A stretch of 64,000 nt of DNA from Hydractinia symbiolongicarpus (lineage: Eukaryota > Cnidaria > Hydrozoa > Anthoathecata > Hydractiniidae): positions 24,923,650 to 24,987,649 of the forward strand of contig NC_079887.1 of the NCBI RefSeq assembly GCF_029227915.1. The letters run 5' to 3'. Below the pieces are notes generated by a model. The model worked only from the letters and a program-made list of their open reading frames with translations. It did no database searches and was not told the origin of the DNA. This document shows positions 53,054 through 64,000 of this stretch, piece after piece. Position 1 is the stretch's first letter; each line of letters begins with the position of its first letter. Made by a program: the position numbers and the translations under genes.

Positions 53054-56000
53054 GTCCTTCTAACGGTGTCAGTCCAGTTGAGTTTCAACAGTTGGGTCAC
53101 ATATTAGTACCAACATGTATTTAGCGATATTTATCTGATATTACTAGGTTGTATGGCTTTTAACAGTGAAACCATTGACTGTGGGACTTAATTGAACTGA
53201 TTATGGACTGCGACCTTATAAATGTGAAAGTGAGACAATTGGACTCCAAGAAAAAACATTCTTCTTAATTTGACGTGATTGCCGGAAATCAGCGATTACA
53301 CTGGTCGCTGTGGTAGTGCTTCAAATGAAAATTAGGATAAAAAAGTCATTTTTTACTGTGGGACCAAACCTAGCCGTTATCGCTCGCTGAAGAAATAGCG
53401 ACATTTTCAAAAACTACATTTCATTGTCCTTCTAACGGTGTCAGTCCAGTTGAGTTTCAACAGTTGGGTCACATATTAGTACCAACATGTATTTAGCGAT
53501 ATTTATCTGATATTACTAGGTTGTATGGCTTTTAACAGTGAAACCATTGACTGTGGGACTTAATTGAACTGATTATGGACTGCGACCTTATAAATGTGAA
53601 AGTGAGACAATTGGACTCCAAGAAAAAACATTCTTCTTAATTTGACGTGATTGCCGGAAATCAGCGATTACACTGGTCGCTGTGGTAGTGCTTCAAATGA
53701 AAATTAGGATAAAAAAGTCATTTTTTACTGTGGGACCAAACCTAGCCGTTATCGCGCGCTGAAGAAATAGCGACAGTTTCAAAAACTACATTTCATTGTC
53801 CTTCTAACGGTGTCAGTCCGTTTGAGTTTCAACAGTTGGGTCACATATTCGTACCAACATGTATTTAGCGATATTTATCTGATATTACTACGTTGCATCG
53901 CTTTTAGCAGTGAAACGATTGACTGTGGGACTTAATTGAACTCACTTTGGACTGTGACCTGATCAATGTGATAAATGATTCAAATGGACTCCAAGAAAAA
54001 AAATTCTTCATAACTTGACGTGATTGCCGGAAATCAGCGATTACACTGGGCGCTGTGGTAGCGCTACATTTAAAAATTTAGATAAATAAGTCGTTCTTTA
54101 CTGTGGGACCAATCCTACCCGTTATCGCGCGCTGAAGAAATAGCGACAGTTTCAAAAACTACATTTCATTGACTTTTTAACGGTGTCAGTCCGTTTGAGT
54201 TTCAACGGTTGGGTCACATATTCGTACCAACATGTATTTAGCGATCTTTATCTGATATTACTAGGTTGCATCGCTTTTAGCAGTGAAAAGATTGACTGTG
54301 GGACTTAATTGAACTCACTTTGGACTGTGACCTGATCAATGTGATAAATGACACAATGGGACTTCAAGAAAAAAAATTCTTCTTAATTTGACGTGATTGC
54401 CGGAAATCAGCGATTACACTGGGCGCTGTGGTAGCGCTATATTTAAAAATTTAGATAAATAAGTCGTTCTTTACTGTGGGACCAACCCTACCCGTTATCG
54501 CGCGCTGAAGTAATAGTGACAGTTTCAAAAACTACATTTCATTGACTTTTTAACGGTGTCAGTCCGTTTGAGTTTCAACGGTTGGGTCACATATTCCTAC
54601 CAACATGTATTTAGCGTTATTTATCTAATATTACTAGTTTGCATCGCTTTTAACAGTGAAACGATTGACTGTGGGACTAAATTAAACTAAATTTGGACCG
54701 TGACCTGGTCAATGTGATAAATGACACAAATGGACTCCAAAAAAATAATTCTTTTTAATTTGACATGATTGCCGGAAATCAGCGATTACACTGGGCGCTG
54801 TGGTAGCGCTTCATTTAAAAAATTAGATAAATAAGTCGTTCTTTACTGTGGGACCAATCTTACCCGTTATCGCGCGCTGAAAAAATAGCGACAGTTTCAA
54901 AAACTACATTTCATTGACTTTCTAACGGTGTCAATCCGTTTTACTTACAACAGTTGGGTCACATATTCGTACCAACATGTATTTAGCGATATTTTTCTGA
55001 TATTACTAGGTTGTATGGCTTTTAACAGTAAAACCATTGACTGTGGGACTTAATTGAACTGATTATGGACTGTGACCTTATAAATGTAAAAGTGAGACAA
55101 TTGGACTCCAAGAAATAACATTCTTCTTAATATAAAATGATTGCCGAAACTCAGCGATTACACTGGGCGCTGTGGTAGCGCTTCAATTTAAAATTAAGAT
55201 AAAAAAGTCATTCTTTACTGTGGGACCAATCCTAGCTGTTATCGCGCGCTTTAGAAATAGCGAAAGTTTCAAAAACTACATTTCATTGAATTTCTAACGG
55301 TGTCAGTTCGTTTAAGTTTCAACGGTTGTGTCACATATTCGTACCAACATGTATTTAGCGATATTTGTCTGATATTACTAGGTTGCATCGCTTTTAACAG
55401 TGAAACGATTGACTGTGGGATTTAATTGAACTAACTTTGGACTGTGCCCTGATAAATGTGATAAATGAGGCAATTGGACCCCAAGAAAAAACATTCTTCT
55501 TAATTTGACGTGATTGCCGGAAATCAGCGATTACACTGGGCGCTGTGGTAGCGCTTCATTTAAAAACTTAGATAAATAAGTCATTTCTTACTGTGGGACC
55601 AATCGTAGCCGTTATCCCGCGCTGAAGCAGTAGAGACCATTTCAAAAACTACACCTCATTGACTTTCTAACGGTGTCAATCCGTTTGAGTTACAACGGTT
55701 GGGTCACATATTCGTACCAACATGTTTTTAGCGATATTTTTCTGATATTACTAGGTTGTATGGCTTTTAACAGTGAAACGATTGACTGTGGGACTTAATT
55801 GAGCTGATTAAGGACTGTGACCTTATAAATGTTAAAGTGAGACAATTGGACTTAATTGAACTGATTATGGACTGCAACCTTATAAATGTAAAAGTGAGAC
55901 AATTGGACTCCAAGAAAAAAAATTCTTTTTAATTTGACGTGATTGCCGGAAATCAGCGATTACACTGGGCGCTGTGGTAGCCTTTCAATTAATAATTAAA

Positions 56001-56569
56001 ATAAAAAAGTCATTTTTTACTGTGGGACCAATCCTATTCGTTATCGCACGCTGAAGAAATAGCGACAGTTTCAAAAACTACATTTCATTGACTTTCTAAC
56101 GGTGTCAATCCTTTTGAGTTACAACGGTTGGTCACATCTTCGTACCAACATGTATTTAGCGATATTTTTCTGATATTACTAGGTTGTATGGCTTTTAACA
56201 GTGAAATCATTGACTGTGGGACTTAATTGAAGTGATTATGGACTGCGACCTTATAAATGTGAAAGTGAGACAATTGGACTCCAAGAAAAAAAATTCTTTT
56301 TAATTTGACGTGATTGCCGAAAATCAGCGATTACACTGGGCGCTGTGGTAGCGCTTCACTTAAAAAAATTAGATAAATAAGTCGTTCTTTACTGTGGGAC
56401 CAATTCTGTCCGTTATCGCGCGCTGAAGAAATAGCGACAGTTTCAAAAACTACATTTCATTGACTTTCTAACGGTGTCAATCCGTTTGAGTTACAACGGT
56501 TGGGTCACATCTTCGTACCAACATGTATTTAGCGATATTTTTCTGATATTACTAGGTTGTATGGCTTTT
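53054..56569 (+). repeat. Long-range duplicated segment, right copy
   Basis: It matches 28441-31957 at offset 24613, including the b-run, the c-type monomer, the caacagttgggtcac monomer and the 57-bp duplication (55791-55904). It starts just downstream of the LINE. The LINE and the monomer left of it are not part of the 28-kb copy. Confidence 0.88.
55791..55904 (+). repeat. 57-bp tandem duplication, copy D
   Basis: Same structure (gagctgatta at 55801), exactly 24613 bp from copy C. The same offset is seen with other landmarks, so it is part of the long-range duplication. Confidence 0.9.
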
Positions 56570-56664
56570 ATCAGTGAAACCATTGACTGTGGGACTTAAT
56601 TGAACTGATTATGCACTGTGACCTTATAAATGTAAAAGTGAGACAATTAGACTCCAAGAAAAAA

Positions 56665-59642
56665 CATTCTTCTTAATTTGACGTGATTGCCGTAAATCAG
56701 CGATTACACTGGTCGCTGTGGTAGCGCTTTAAATGAAAATTAGGATAAAAAAGTCATTTTTTACTTTGGGACCAATCCTACCCGTTATCGCTCGCTGAAA
56801 AAATAGCGACAGTTTCAAAAACTAAATTTCATTGACTTTCTAACGGTGTCAATCCGTTTTACTTACAACGGTTGGGTCACATATTCGTACCAACATGTAT
56901 TTATAGCGATATTTTTCTGATATTACTAGGTTGTATCGCTTTAAACAGTGAAACCATTGACTGTGGGACTTAATTGAACTGATTATGGACTGTGACCTTA
57001 TAAATGTAAAAGTGAGACAATTGGACTCTAAGAAATAACATTCTTCTTAATATGAAATCATTGCCGAAACTCAGCGATTATACTGGGCGCTGTGGTAGCG
57101 TTTCAAATAAAAATTAAAATAAAAAAGTCATTTTTTACTGTGGGAGCAATCCTAGCCGTTATCGCGCGCTGAAGAAATAGCGACAGTTTCAAAAACTACA
57201 TTTCATTGACTTTTTAACGGTGTCAGTCTGTTTGAGTTACAACGGTTAGGTCACATATTCGTACCAACATGTATTTAGCGATATTTTTCTGATATTACTA
57301 GGTTGTATGGCTATTAACAGTGAAACCATTGACTGTGGGACTTAATTGAACTGATTATGGACTGTGACCTTATAAATGTGAAAGTGAGACAATTGGACTC
57401 CAAGAAAGAACATTCTTCTTAATATGAAATGATTGCCGAAACTCAGCGATTACACTGGGCGCTGTGGTAGCGCTTCAATTTAAAATTAAGATAAAAAAGT
57501 CATTTTTTACTGTGGGACCAATCCTAGCTGTTATCGCGCGCTTAAGAAATAGCGACAGTTTCAAAAACTACATTTCATTGACTTTCTAACGGTGTCAGTC
57601 CGTTTGAGTTTCAACGGTTGGGTCACATATTCGTACCAACATGTATTTAGCGATATTAATCTAATATTACTAAGTTGCATCGCTTTTAACAGTGAAACGA
57701 TTGACTGTGGGATTTAATTGAACTAACTTTGGACTGTGCCCTGATAAATGTGATAAATGAGACAATTGGACTCCAAGAAAAACATTCTTCTTAATTTGAC
57801 GTGATTGCCAGAAATCAGCGATTACACTGGGCGCTGTGGTAGCGCTTCAATTTAAAATTAAGATAAAAAAGTCATTTTTTACTGTGGGACCAATCGTAGC
57901 TGTTATCGCGCGCTCAAGAAATAGCGACAGTTTCAAAAACTACATTTCATTGACTTTCTAACGGTGTCAATCCGTTTGAGTTACAACGGTTGGGTCACAT
58001 ATTCGTACCAACATGTTTTTAGCGATATTAATCTGATATTACTAGGTTGCATCGCTTTTAACAGTGAAACGATTGACTGTGGGATTTAATTGAACTAACT
58101 TTGGACTGTGCCCTGATAAATGTGATAAATGAGACAATTGGACTCCAAAAAAAACATTCTTCTTAATTTGACGTGATTGCCGGAAATCAGCGATTACCTT
58201 GGGCGCTGTGGTAGCCCTTCATTTAAAAATTTAGATAAATAAGTCATTTCTTACTGTGGGACCAATCCTAGTCGTTATCCCGCGCTGCGGCAGTAGCGAC
58301 AGTTTCAAAAACTACATTTCATTGACTTTCTAACGGTGTCAGTCCGTTTGAGTTTCAACAGTTGGGTCACATATTCGTACCAACATATATTTAGCGATAT
58401 TTATCTGATTTTGCTAGGTTGTATGGCTTTTAACAGTAAAATCATTGACTGTGGGACTTAATTGAACTGATTATGGACTGCGACCTTATAAATGTGAAAG
58501 TGAGACAATTGGACTCCAAGAAAAAACATTCTTCTTAATTTGACGTGATTGCCGGAAATCAGCGATTACACTGGTCGCTGTGGTAGCGCTTCAAATAAAA
58601 ATTGGGATAAAAAATCATTTATTACTGTGGGACCAAACCTAGCCGTTATTGCGCGCTGAAGAAATAGCGAAAGTTTCAAAAACTACATTTCATTGACTTT
58701 CTAACGCTGTCAGTCCGTTTGAGTTTCAACAGTTGGGTCACATAAGCGTACCAACATGTATTTAGCGACATTTATCTGATATTACTAGGTTGCATCGCTT
58801 TTAACAGTGAAACGATTGACTGTGGGACTTAATTAAACTAAATTTGGAGGGTGACCTGGTCAATGTGATAAATGACACAAATGGACTCCAAAAAAATAAT
58901 TCTTCTTAATTTGACATGATTGCCGGAAATCAGCGATTACACTCGGCGCTGTGGTTGCGCTGCATTTAAAAAATTAGATAAATAAGTCGTTCTTTACTGT
59001 GGGACCAATCCTACCCGTTATCGCGCGCTGAAAAAATAGCGACAGTTTCAAAAACTACATTTCATTGACTTTCTAACGGTGTCAATCCGTTTTACTTACA
59101 ACGGTTGGGTCACATATTTGTACCAACATGTATTTAGCGATATTTTTCTGATATTACTAGGTTGTATCGCTTTAAACAGTGAAACGATTGACTGTGGGAT
59201 TTAATTGAACTAACTTTGGACTGTGCCCTGATAAATGTGATAAATGAGACAATTGGACTCCAAGAAAAAACATTCTTCTTAATTTGACGTGATTGCCGGA
59301 AATCAGCGATTACACTGGGCGCTGTGGTAGCGCTTCAATTTAAAATTAAGATAAAAAAGTCATTTTTTACTGTGGGACCAATCGTAGCTGTTATCGCGCG
59401 CTTAAGAAATAGCGACAGTTTCAAAAACTACATTTCATTGACTTTCTAACGGTGTCAATCTGTTTGAGTTACAACGGTTGGGTCACATATTCGTACCAAC
59501 ATGTTTTTAGCGATATTAATCTGATATTACTAGGTTGCATCGCTTTTAACAGTGAAACGATTGACTGTGGGATTTAATTGAACTAACTTTGGACTGTGCC
59601 CTGATAAATGTGATAAATGAGACAATTGGACTCCAAAAAAAA
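56665..59642 (+). repeat. 8-monomer HOR unit, copy 1
   Basis: This is a 2978-bp unit followed directly by a second copy. Landmarks at constant offset 2978 are ttatagcgat (56901 and 59879), aacggttagg (57241 and 60219), gccagaaatc (57807 and 60785), cgcgctgcgg (58281 and 61259) and aagcgtacc (58744 and 61722). Very few differences are visible between the copies, so this is among the youngest duplications in the window. Confidence 0.92.
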
Positions 59643-62620
59643 CATTCTTCTTAATTTGACGTGATTGCCGTAAATCAGCGATTACACTGGTCGCTGTGGT
59701 AGCGCTTTAAATAAAAATTAGGATAAAAAAGTCATTTTTTACTTTGGGACCAATCCTACCCTTTATCGCGCGCTAAAAAAATAGCGACAGTTTCAAAAAC
59801 TAAATTTCATTGACTTTCTAACGGTGTCAATCCGTTTTACTTACAACGGTTGGGTCACATATTCGTACCAACATGTATTTATAGCGATATTTTTCTGATA
59901 TTACTAGGTTGTATCGCTTTAAACAGTGAAACCATTGACTGTGGGACTTAATTGAACTGATTATGGACTGTGACCTTATAAATGTAAAAGTGAGACAATT
60001 GGACTCTAAGAAATAACATTCTTCTTAATATGAAATCATTGCCGAAACTCAGCGATTATACTGGGCGCTGTGGTAGCGTTTCAAATAAAAATTAAAATAA
60101 AAAAGTCATTTTTTACTGTGGGAGCAATCCTAGCCGTTATCGCGCGCTGAAGAAATAGCGACAGTTTCAAAAACTACATTTCATTGACTTTTTAACGGTG
60201 TCAGTCTGTTTGAGTTACAACGGTTAGGTCACATATTCGTACCAACATGTATTTAGCGATATTTTTCTGATATTACTAGGTTGTATGGCTATTAACAGTG
60301 AAACCATTGACTGTGGGACTTAATTGAACTGATTATGGACTGTGACCTTATAAATGTGAAAGTGAGACAATTGGACTCCAAGAAAGAACATTCTTCTTAA
60401 TATGAAATGATTGCCGAAACTCAGCGATTACACTGGGCGCTGTGGTAGCGCTTCAATTTAAAATTAAGATAAAAAAGTCATTTTTTACTGTGGGACCAAT
60501 CCTAGCTGTTATCGCGCGCTTAAGAAATAGCGACAGTTTCAAAAACTACATTTCATTGACTTTCTAACGGTGTCAGTCCGTTTGAGTTTCAACGGTTGGG
60601 TCACATATTCGTACCAACATGTATTTAGCGATATTAATCTAATATTACTAAGTTGCATCGCTTTTAACAGTGAAACGATTGACTGTGGGATTTAATTGAA
60701 CTAACTTTGGACTGTGCCCTGATAAATGTGATAAATGAGACAATTGGACTCCAAGAAAAACATTCTTCTTAATTTGACGTGATTGCCAGAAATCAGCGAT
60801 TACACTGGGCGCTGTGGTAGCGCTTCAATTTAAAATTAAGATAAAAAAGTCATTTTTTACTGTGGGACCAATCGTAGCTGTTATCGCGCGCTTAAGAAAT
60901 AGCGACAGTTTCAAAAACTACATTTCATTGACTTTCTAACGGTGTCAATCCGTTTGAGTTACAACGGTTGGGTCACATATTCGTACCAACATGTTTTTAG
61001 CGATATTAATCTGATATTACTAGGTTGCATCGCTTTTAACAGTGAAACGATTGACTGTGGGATTTAATTGAACTAACTTTGGACTGTGCCCTGATAAATG
61101 TGATAAATGAGACAATTGGACTCCAAAAAAAACATTCTTCTTAATTTGACGTGATTGCCGGAAATCAGCGATTACCTTGGGCGCTGTGGTAGCCCTTCAT
61201 TTAAAAATTTAGATAAATAAGTCATTTCTTACTGTGGGACCAATCCTAGTCGTTATCCCGCGCTGCGGCAGTAGCGACAGTTTCAAAAACTACATTTCAT
61301 TGACTTTCTAACGGTGTCAGTCCGTTTGAGTTTCAACAGTTGGGTCACATATTCGTACCAACATATATTTAGCGATATTTATCTGATTTTGCTAGGTTGT
61401 ATGGCTTTTAACAGTAAAATCATTGACTGTGGGACTTAATTGAACTGATTATGGACTGCGACCTTATAAATGTGAAAGTGAGACAATTGGACTCCAAGAA
61501 AAAACATTCTTCTTAATTTGACGTGATTGCCGGAAATCAGCGATTACACTGGTCGCTGTGGTAGCGCTTCAAATAAAAATTGGGATAAAAAATCATTTTT
61601 TACTGTGGGACCAAACCTAGCCGTTATTGCGCGCTGAAGAAATAGCGACAGTTTCAAAAACTACATTTCATTGACTTTCTAACGCTGTCAGTCCGTTTGA
61701 GTTTCAACAGTTGGGTCACATAAGCGTACCAACATGTATTTAGCGACATTTATCTGATATTACTAGGTTGCATCGCTTTTAACAGTGAAAAGATTGACTG
61801 TGGGACTTAATTAAACTAAATTTGGAGGGTGACCTGGTCAATGTGATAAATGACACAAATGGACTCCAAAAAAATAATTCTTCTTAATTTGACATGATTG
61901 CCGGAAATCAGCGATTACACTCGGCGCTGTGGTTGCGCTGCATTTAAAAAATTAGATAAATAAGTCGTTCTTTACTGTGGGACCAATCCTACCCGTTATC
62001 GCGCGCTGAAAAAATAGCGACAGTTTCAAAAACTACATTTCATTGACTTTCTAACGGTGTCAATCCGTTTTACTTACAACGGTTGGGTCACATATTTGTA
62101 CCAACATGTATTTAGCGATATTTTTCTGATATTACTAGGTTGTATCGCTTTAAACAGTGAAACGATTGACTGTGGGATTTAATTGAACTAACTTTGGACT
62201 GTGCCCTGATAAATGTGATAAATGAGACAATTGGACTCCAAGAAAAAACATTCTTCTTAATTTGACGTGATTGCCGGAAATCAGCGATTACACTGGGCGC
62301 TGTGGTAGCGCTTCAATTTAAAATTAAGATAAAAAAGTCATTTTTTACTGTGGGACCAATCGTAGCATTTATCACGCGCTTAAGAAATAGCGACAGTTTC
62401 AAAAACTACATTTCATTGACTTTCTAACGGTGTCAATCTGTTTGAGTTACAACGGTTGGGTCACATATTCGTACCAACATGTTTTTAGCGATATTAATCT
62501 GATATTACTAGGTTGCATCGCTTTTAACAGTGAAACGATTGACTGTGGGATTTAATTGAACTAACTTTGGACTGTGCCCTGATAAATGTGATAAATGAGA
62601 CAATTGGACTCCAAAAAAAA
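59643..62620 (+). repeat. 8-monomer HOR unit, copy 2
   Basis: Direct tandem copy of 56665-59642. The junction lies between ctccaaaaaaaacattc and gattgccgtaaatcagc near 59640-59670. After about 62620 the array switches to sequence like 46.6-47.2 kb (offset 16045). Confidence 0.9.
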
Positions 62621-64000
62621 CATTCTTCTTAATTTGACGTGATTGCCGGAAATCAGCGATTACCTTGGGCGCTGTGGTAGCCCTTCATTTAAAAATTTAG
62701 ATAAATAAGTCATTTCTTACTGTGGGACCAATCCTAGTCGTTATCCCGCGCTGAGGCAGTAGCGACAGTTTCAAAAACTACATTTCATTGACTTTCTAAC
62801 GGTCTCAGTCCGTTTGAGTTTCAACAGTTGGGTCACATATTCGTACCAACATATATTTAGCGATATTTATCTGATTTTGCTAGGTTGTATGGCTTTTAAC
62901 AGTAAAATCATTGACTGTGGGACTTAATTGAACTGATTATGGACTGCGACCTTATAAATGTGAAAGTGAGACAATTGGACTCCAAGAAAAAACATTCTTC
63001 TTAATTTGACGTGATTGCCGGAAATCAGCGATTACACTGGTCGCTGTGGTAGCGCTTCAAATAAAAATTGGGATAAAAAATCATTTTTTACTGTGGGACC
63101 AAACCTAGCCGTTATTGCGCGCTGAAGAAATAGCGACAGTTTCAAAAACTACATTTCATTGACTTTCTAACGCTGTCAGTCCGTTTGAGTTTCAACAGTT
63201 GGGTCACATAAGCGTACCAACATGTCTTTAGCGACATTTATCTGATATTACTAGGTTGTATGGTTTTAACAGTGAAACGATTGACTGTGGGACTTAATTA
63301 AACTACATTTGGACCGTGACCTGATCAATGTCATAAAGGACACAAATGGACTCCAAAAAAAAATTCTTCTTAATTTGATATGATTGCCGGAAATCAGCGA
63401 TTACACCGGGCGCTGTGGTAGCGCTTCATTTAAAAATTTACTATAATAAGTCGTTCTTTACTGTGGGACCAATCCTACCCGTTATTGCACGCTGAAAAAA
63501 TAGCGACAATTTCAAAAACTGCATTTCATTGACTTTCTAACGGTGTCAATCCGTTTGAGTCACAACGGTTGGGTCACATATTCGTACCAACATGTATTTA
63601 GCGATATTTTATGATATTACTAGGTTGTATGGCATTTAACAGTGAAACCATTGACTGTGGGACTTACTTAAACTGATTATGGACTGCGACCTTATAAATG
63701 TGAAAGTGAGACAATTGGACTCCAAGAAAAAACATTCTTCTTAATTTGACGTGATTGCCGGAAATAAGCGATTACACTGGTCGTTGTGGTATCGCTTCAA
63801 ATAAAAATTAGGATAAAAAAGTCATTTTTTACTGTGGGACCAAACCTAGCCGTTATCGCGCGCTGAAGAAATTGCGACAGTTTCAAAAACTACATTTCAT
63901 TGAGTTTCTAACGGTGTCAGTCCGTTTGAGTTTCAACAGTTGGGTCACATATTCGTACCAACATGTATTTAGCGATATTTTTCTGATAATACTAAGTTGT
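62621..64000 (+). repeat. Right-edge monomers returning to left-side types
   Basis: After a segment like 46.6-47.2 kb (aagcgtacc at 63210), the monomers from about 63253 match 10180-10930. Shared rare variants are aactacatttggacc, gattacaccgggcg, gttattgcacgctg, gagtcacaacgg, gaaattgcgacag and ctgataatacta. Offsets are 53074 and 53073. The last monomer is cut by the edge. Confidence 0.82.

Larger units (their letters stand above)
52767..64000 (+). repeat. 373-bp satellite array, right part
   Basis: About 30 further monomers in the same orientation and phase as the left part, cut by the window edge. The first is the second half of the b-type monomer broken by the LINE. The next two b-type monomers share the private variant atcgctcgctgaag (gctcgctg at 53010 and 53382, 372 bp apart). 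No gene is present. Confidence 0.97.

Noticed and set aside
1-64000. CRISPR array
   Set aside because: The repeat unit is the whole 373-bp monomer with no unique spacers between short repeats, and the context is eukaryotic.
1-64000. tRNA-derived SINE or RNA polymerase III promoter in the monomer
   Set aside because: I saw no convincing A box and B box pair at proper spacing. ggttgggtcac and gtttgagtt are only loose partial matches.
1-64000. Assembly artefact as the cause of the duplicated blocks
   Set aside because: Copies differ by scattered substitutions and by whole-monomer gains and losses that keep phase, as expected of real arrays. It cannot be excluded for the most identical pair (56665-62620) without read support.

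Overview
The window is almost entirely one head-to-tail satellite DNA array, interrupted once by a truncated non-LTR retrotransposon. The satellite monomer is about 373 bp (successive spacings measured at 373, 373, 372 and 373 near the left edge), A+T-rich, and all copies I followed run in the same orientation. About 169 monomers fill 1-51680 and 52767-64000, and both edges cut the array inside a monomer, so it continues beyond the window on both sides. I found no host gene, tRNA, rRNA or CRISPR. The only protein-coding sequence I can support is the end of a reverse-transcriptase ORF inside the retrotransposon (52032-52739, minus strand).

Organism: a eukaryote, almost certainly a metazoan, because a long satellite with higher-order structure carries a CR1/L2/Nimb-like LINE fragment with a (TAA)n tail. 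From remembered family resemblance, the reverse-transcriptase C-terminus looks most like elements common in cnidarian and other invertebrate genomes. This is a weak inference, and the species cannot be named from the sequence.

Layout: 1-12960 holds relatively diverged monomers, including a block at 2170-5075 recopied as a shorter block at 5147-7310. 12961-17039 is a very homogeneous three-monomer higher-order repeat (HOR, 1118 bp period). 17040-18235 is transitional. 18236-22708 is a second, different trimer HOR with the same 1118 bp period. From 22.7 kb onward the array is a mosaic of multi-monomer blocks recopied at 4-, 6-, 8- and about 13-monomer spacings. Long-distance duplications have offsets of about 11.2 kb (33.7-37.0 and 44.9-48.2 kb), 24.6 kb (28.4-31.96 and 53.0-56.6 kb), 25.5 kb (8.6-9.4 and 34.1-34.9 kb) and 53.1 kb (10.2-10.9 and 63.3-64.0 kb). 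56665-62620 is a tandem pair of 8-monomer units.

Nothing here works as a gene system. The interest lies in how the array evolved: two trimer HORs, nested block duplications that can be dated relative to one another, diagnostic indels (a 57-bp internal duplication, a TA insertion, a roughly 10-bp deletion), and one apparently recent LINE insertion whose 5' junction contains filler copied from the satellite target. A centromeric or pericentromeric location is plausible but not shown by the sequence.
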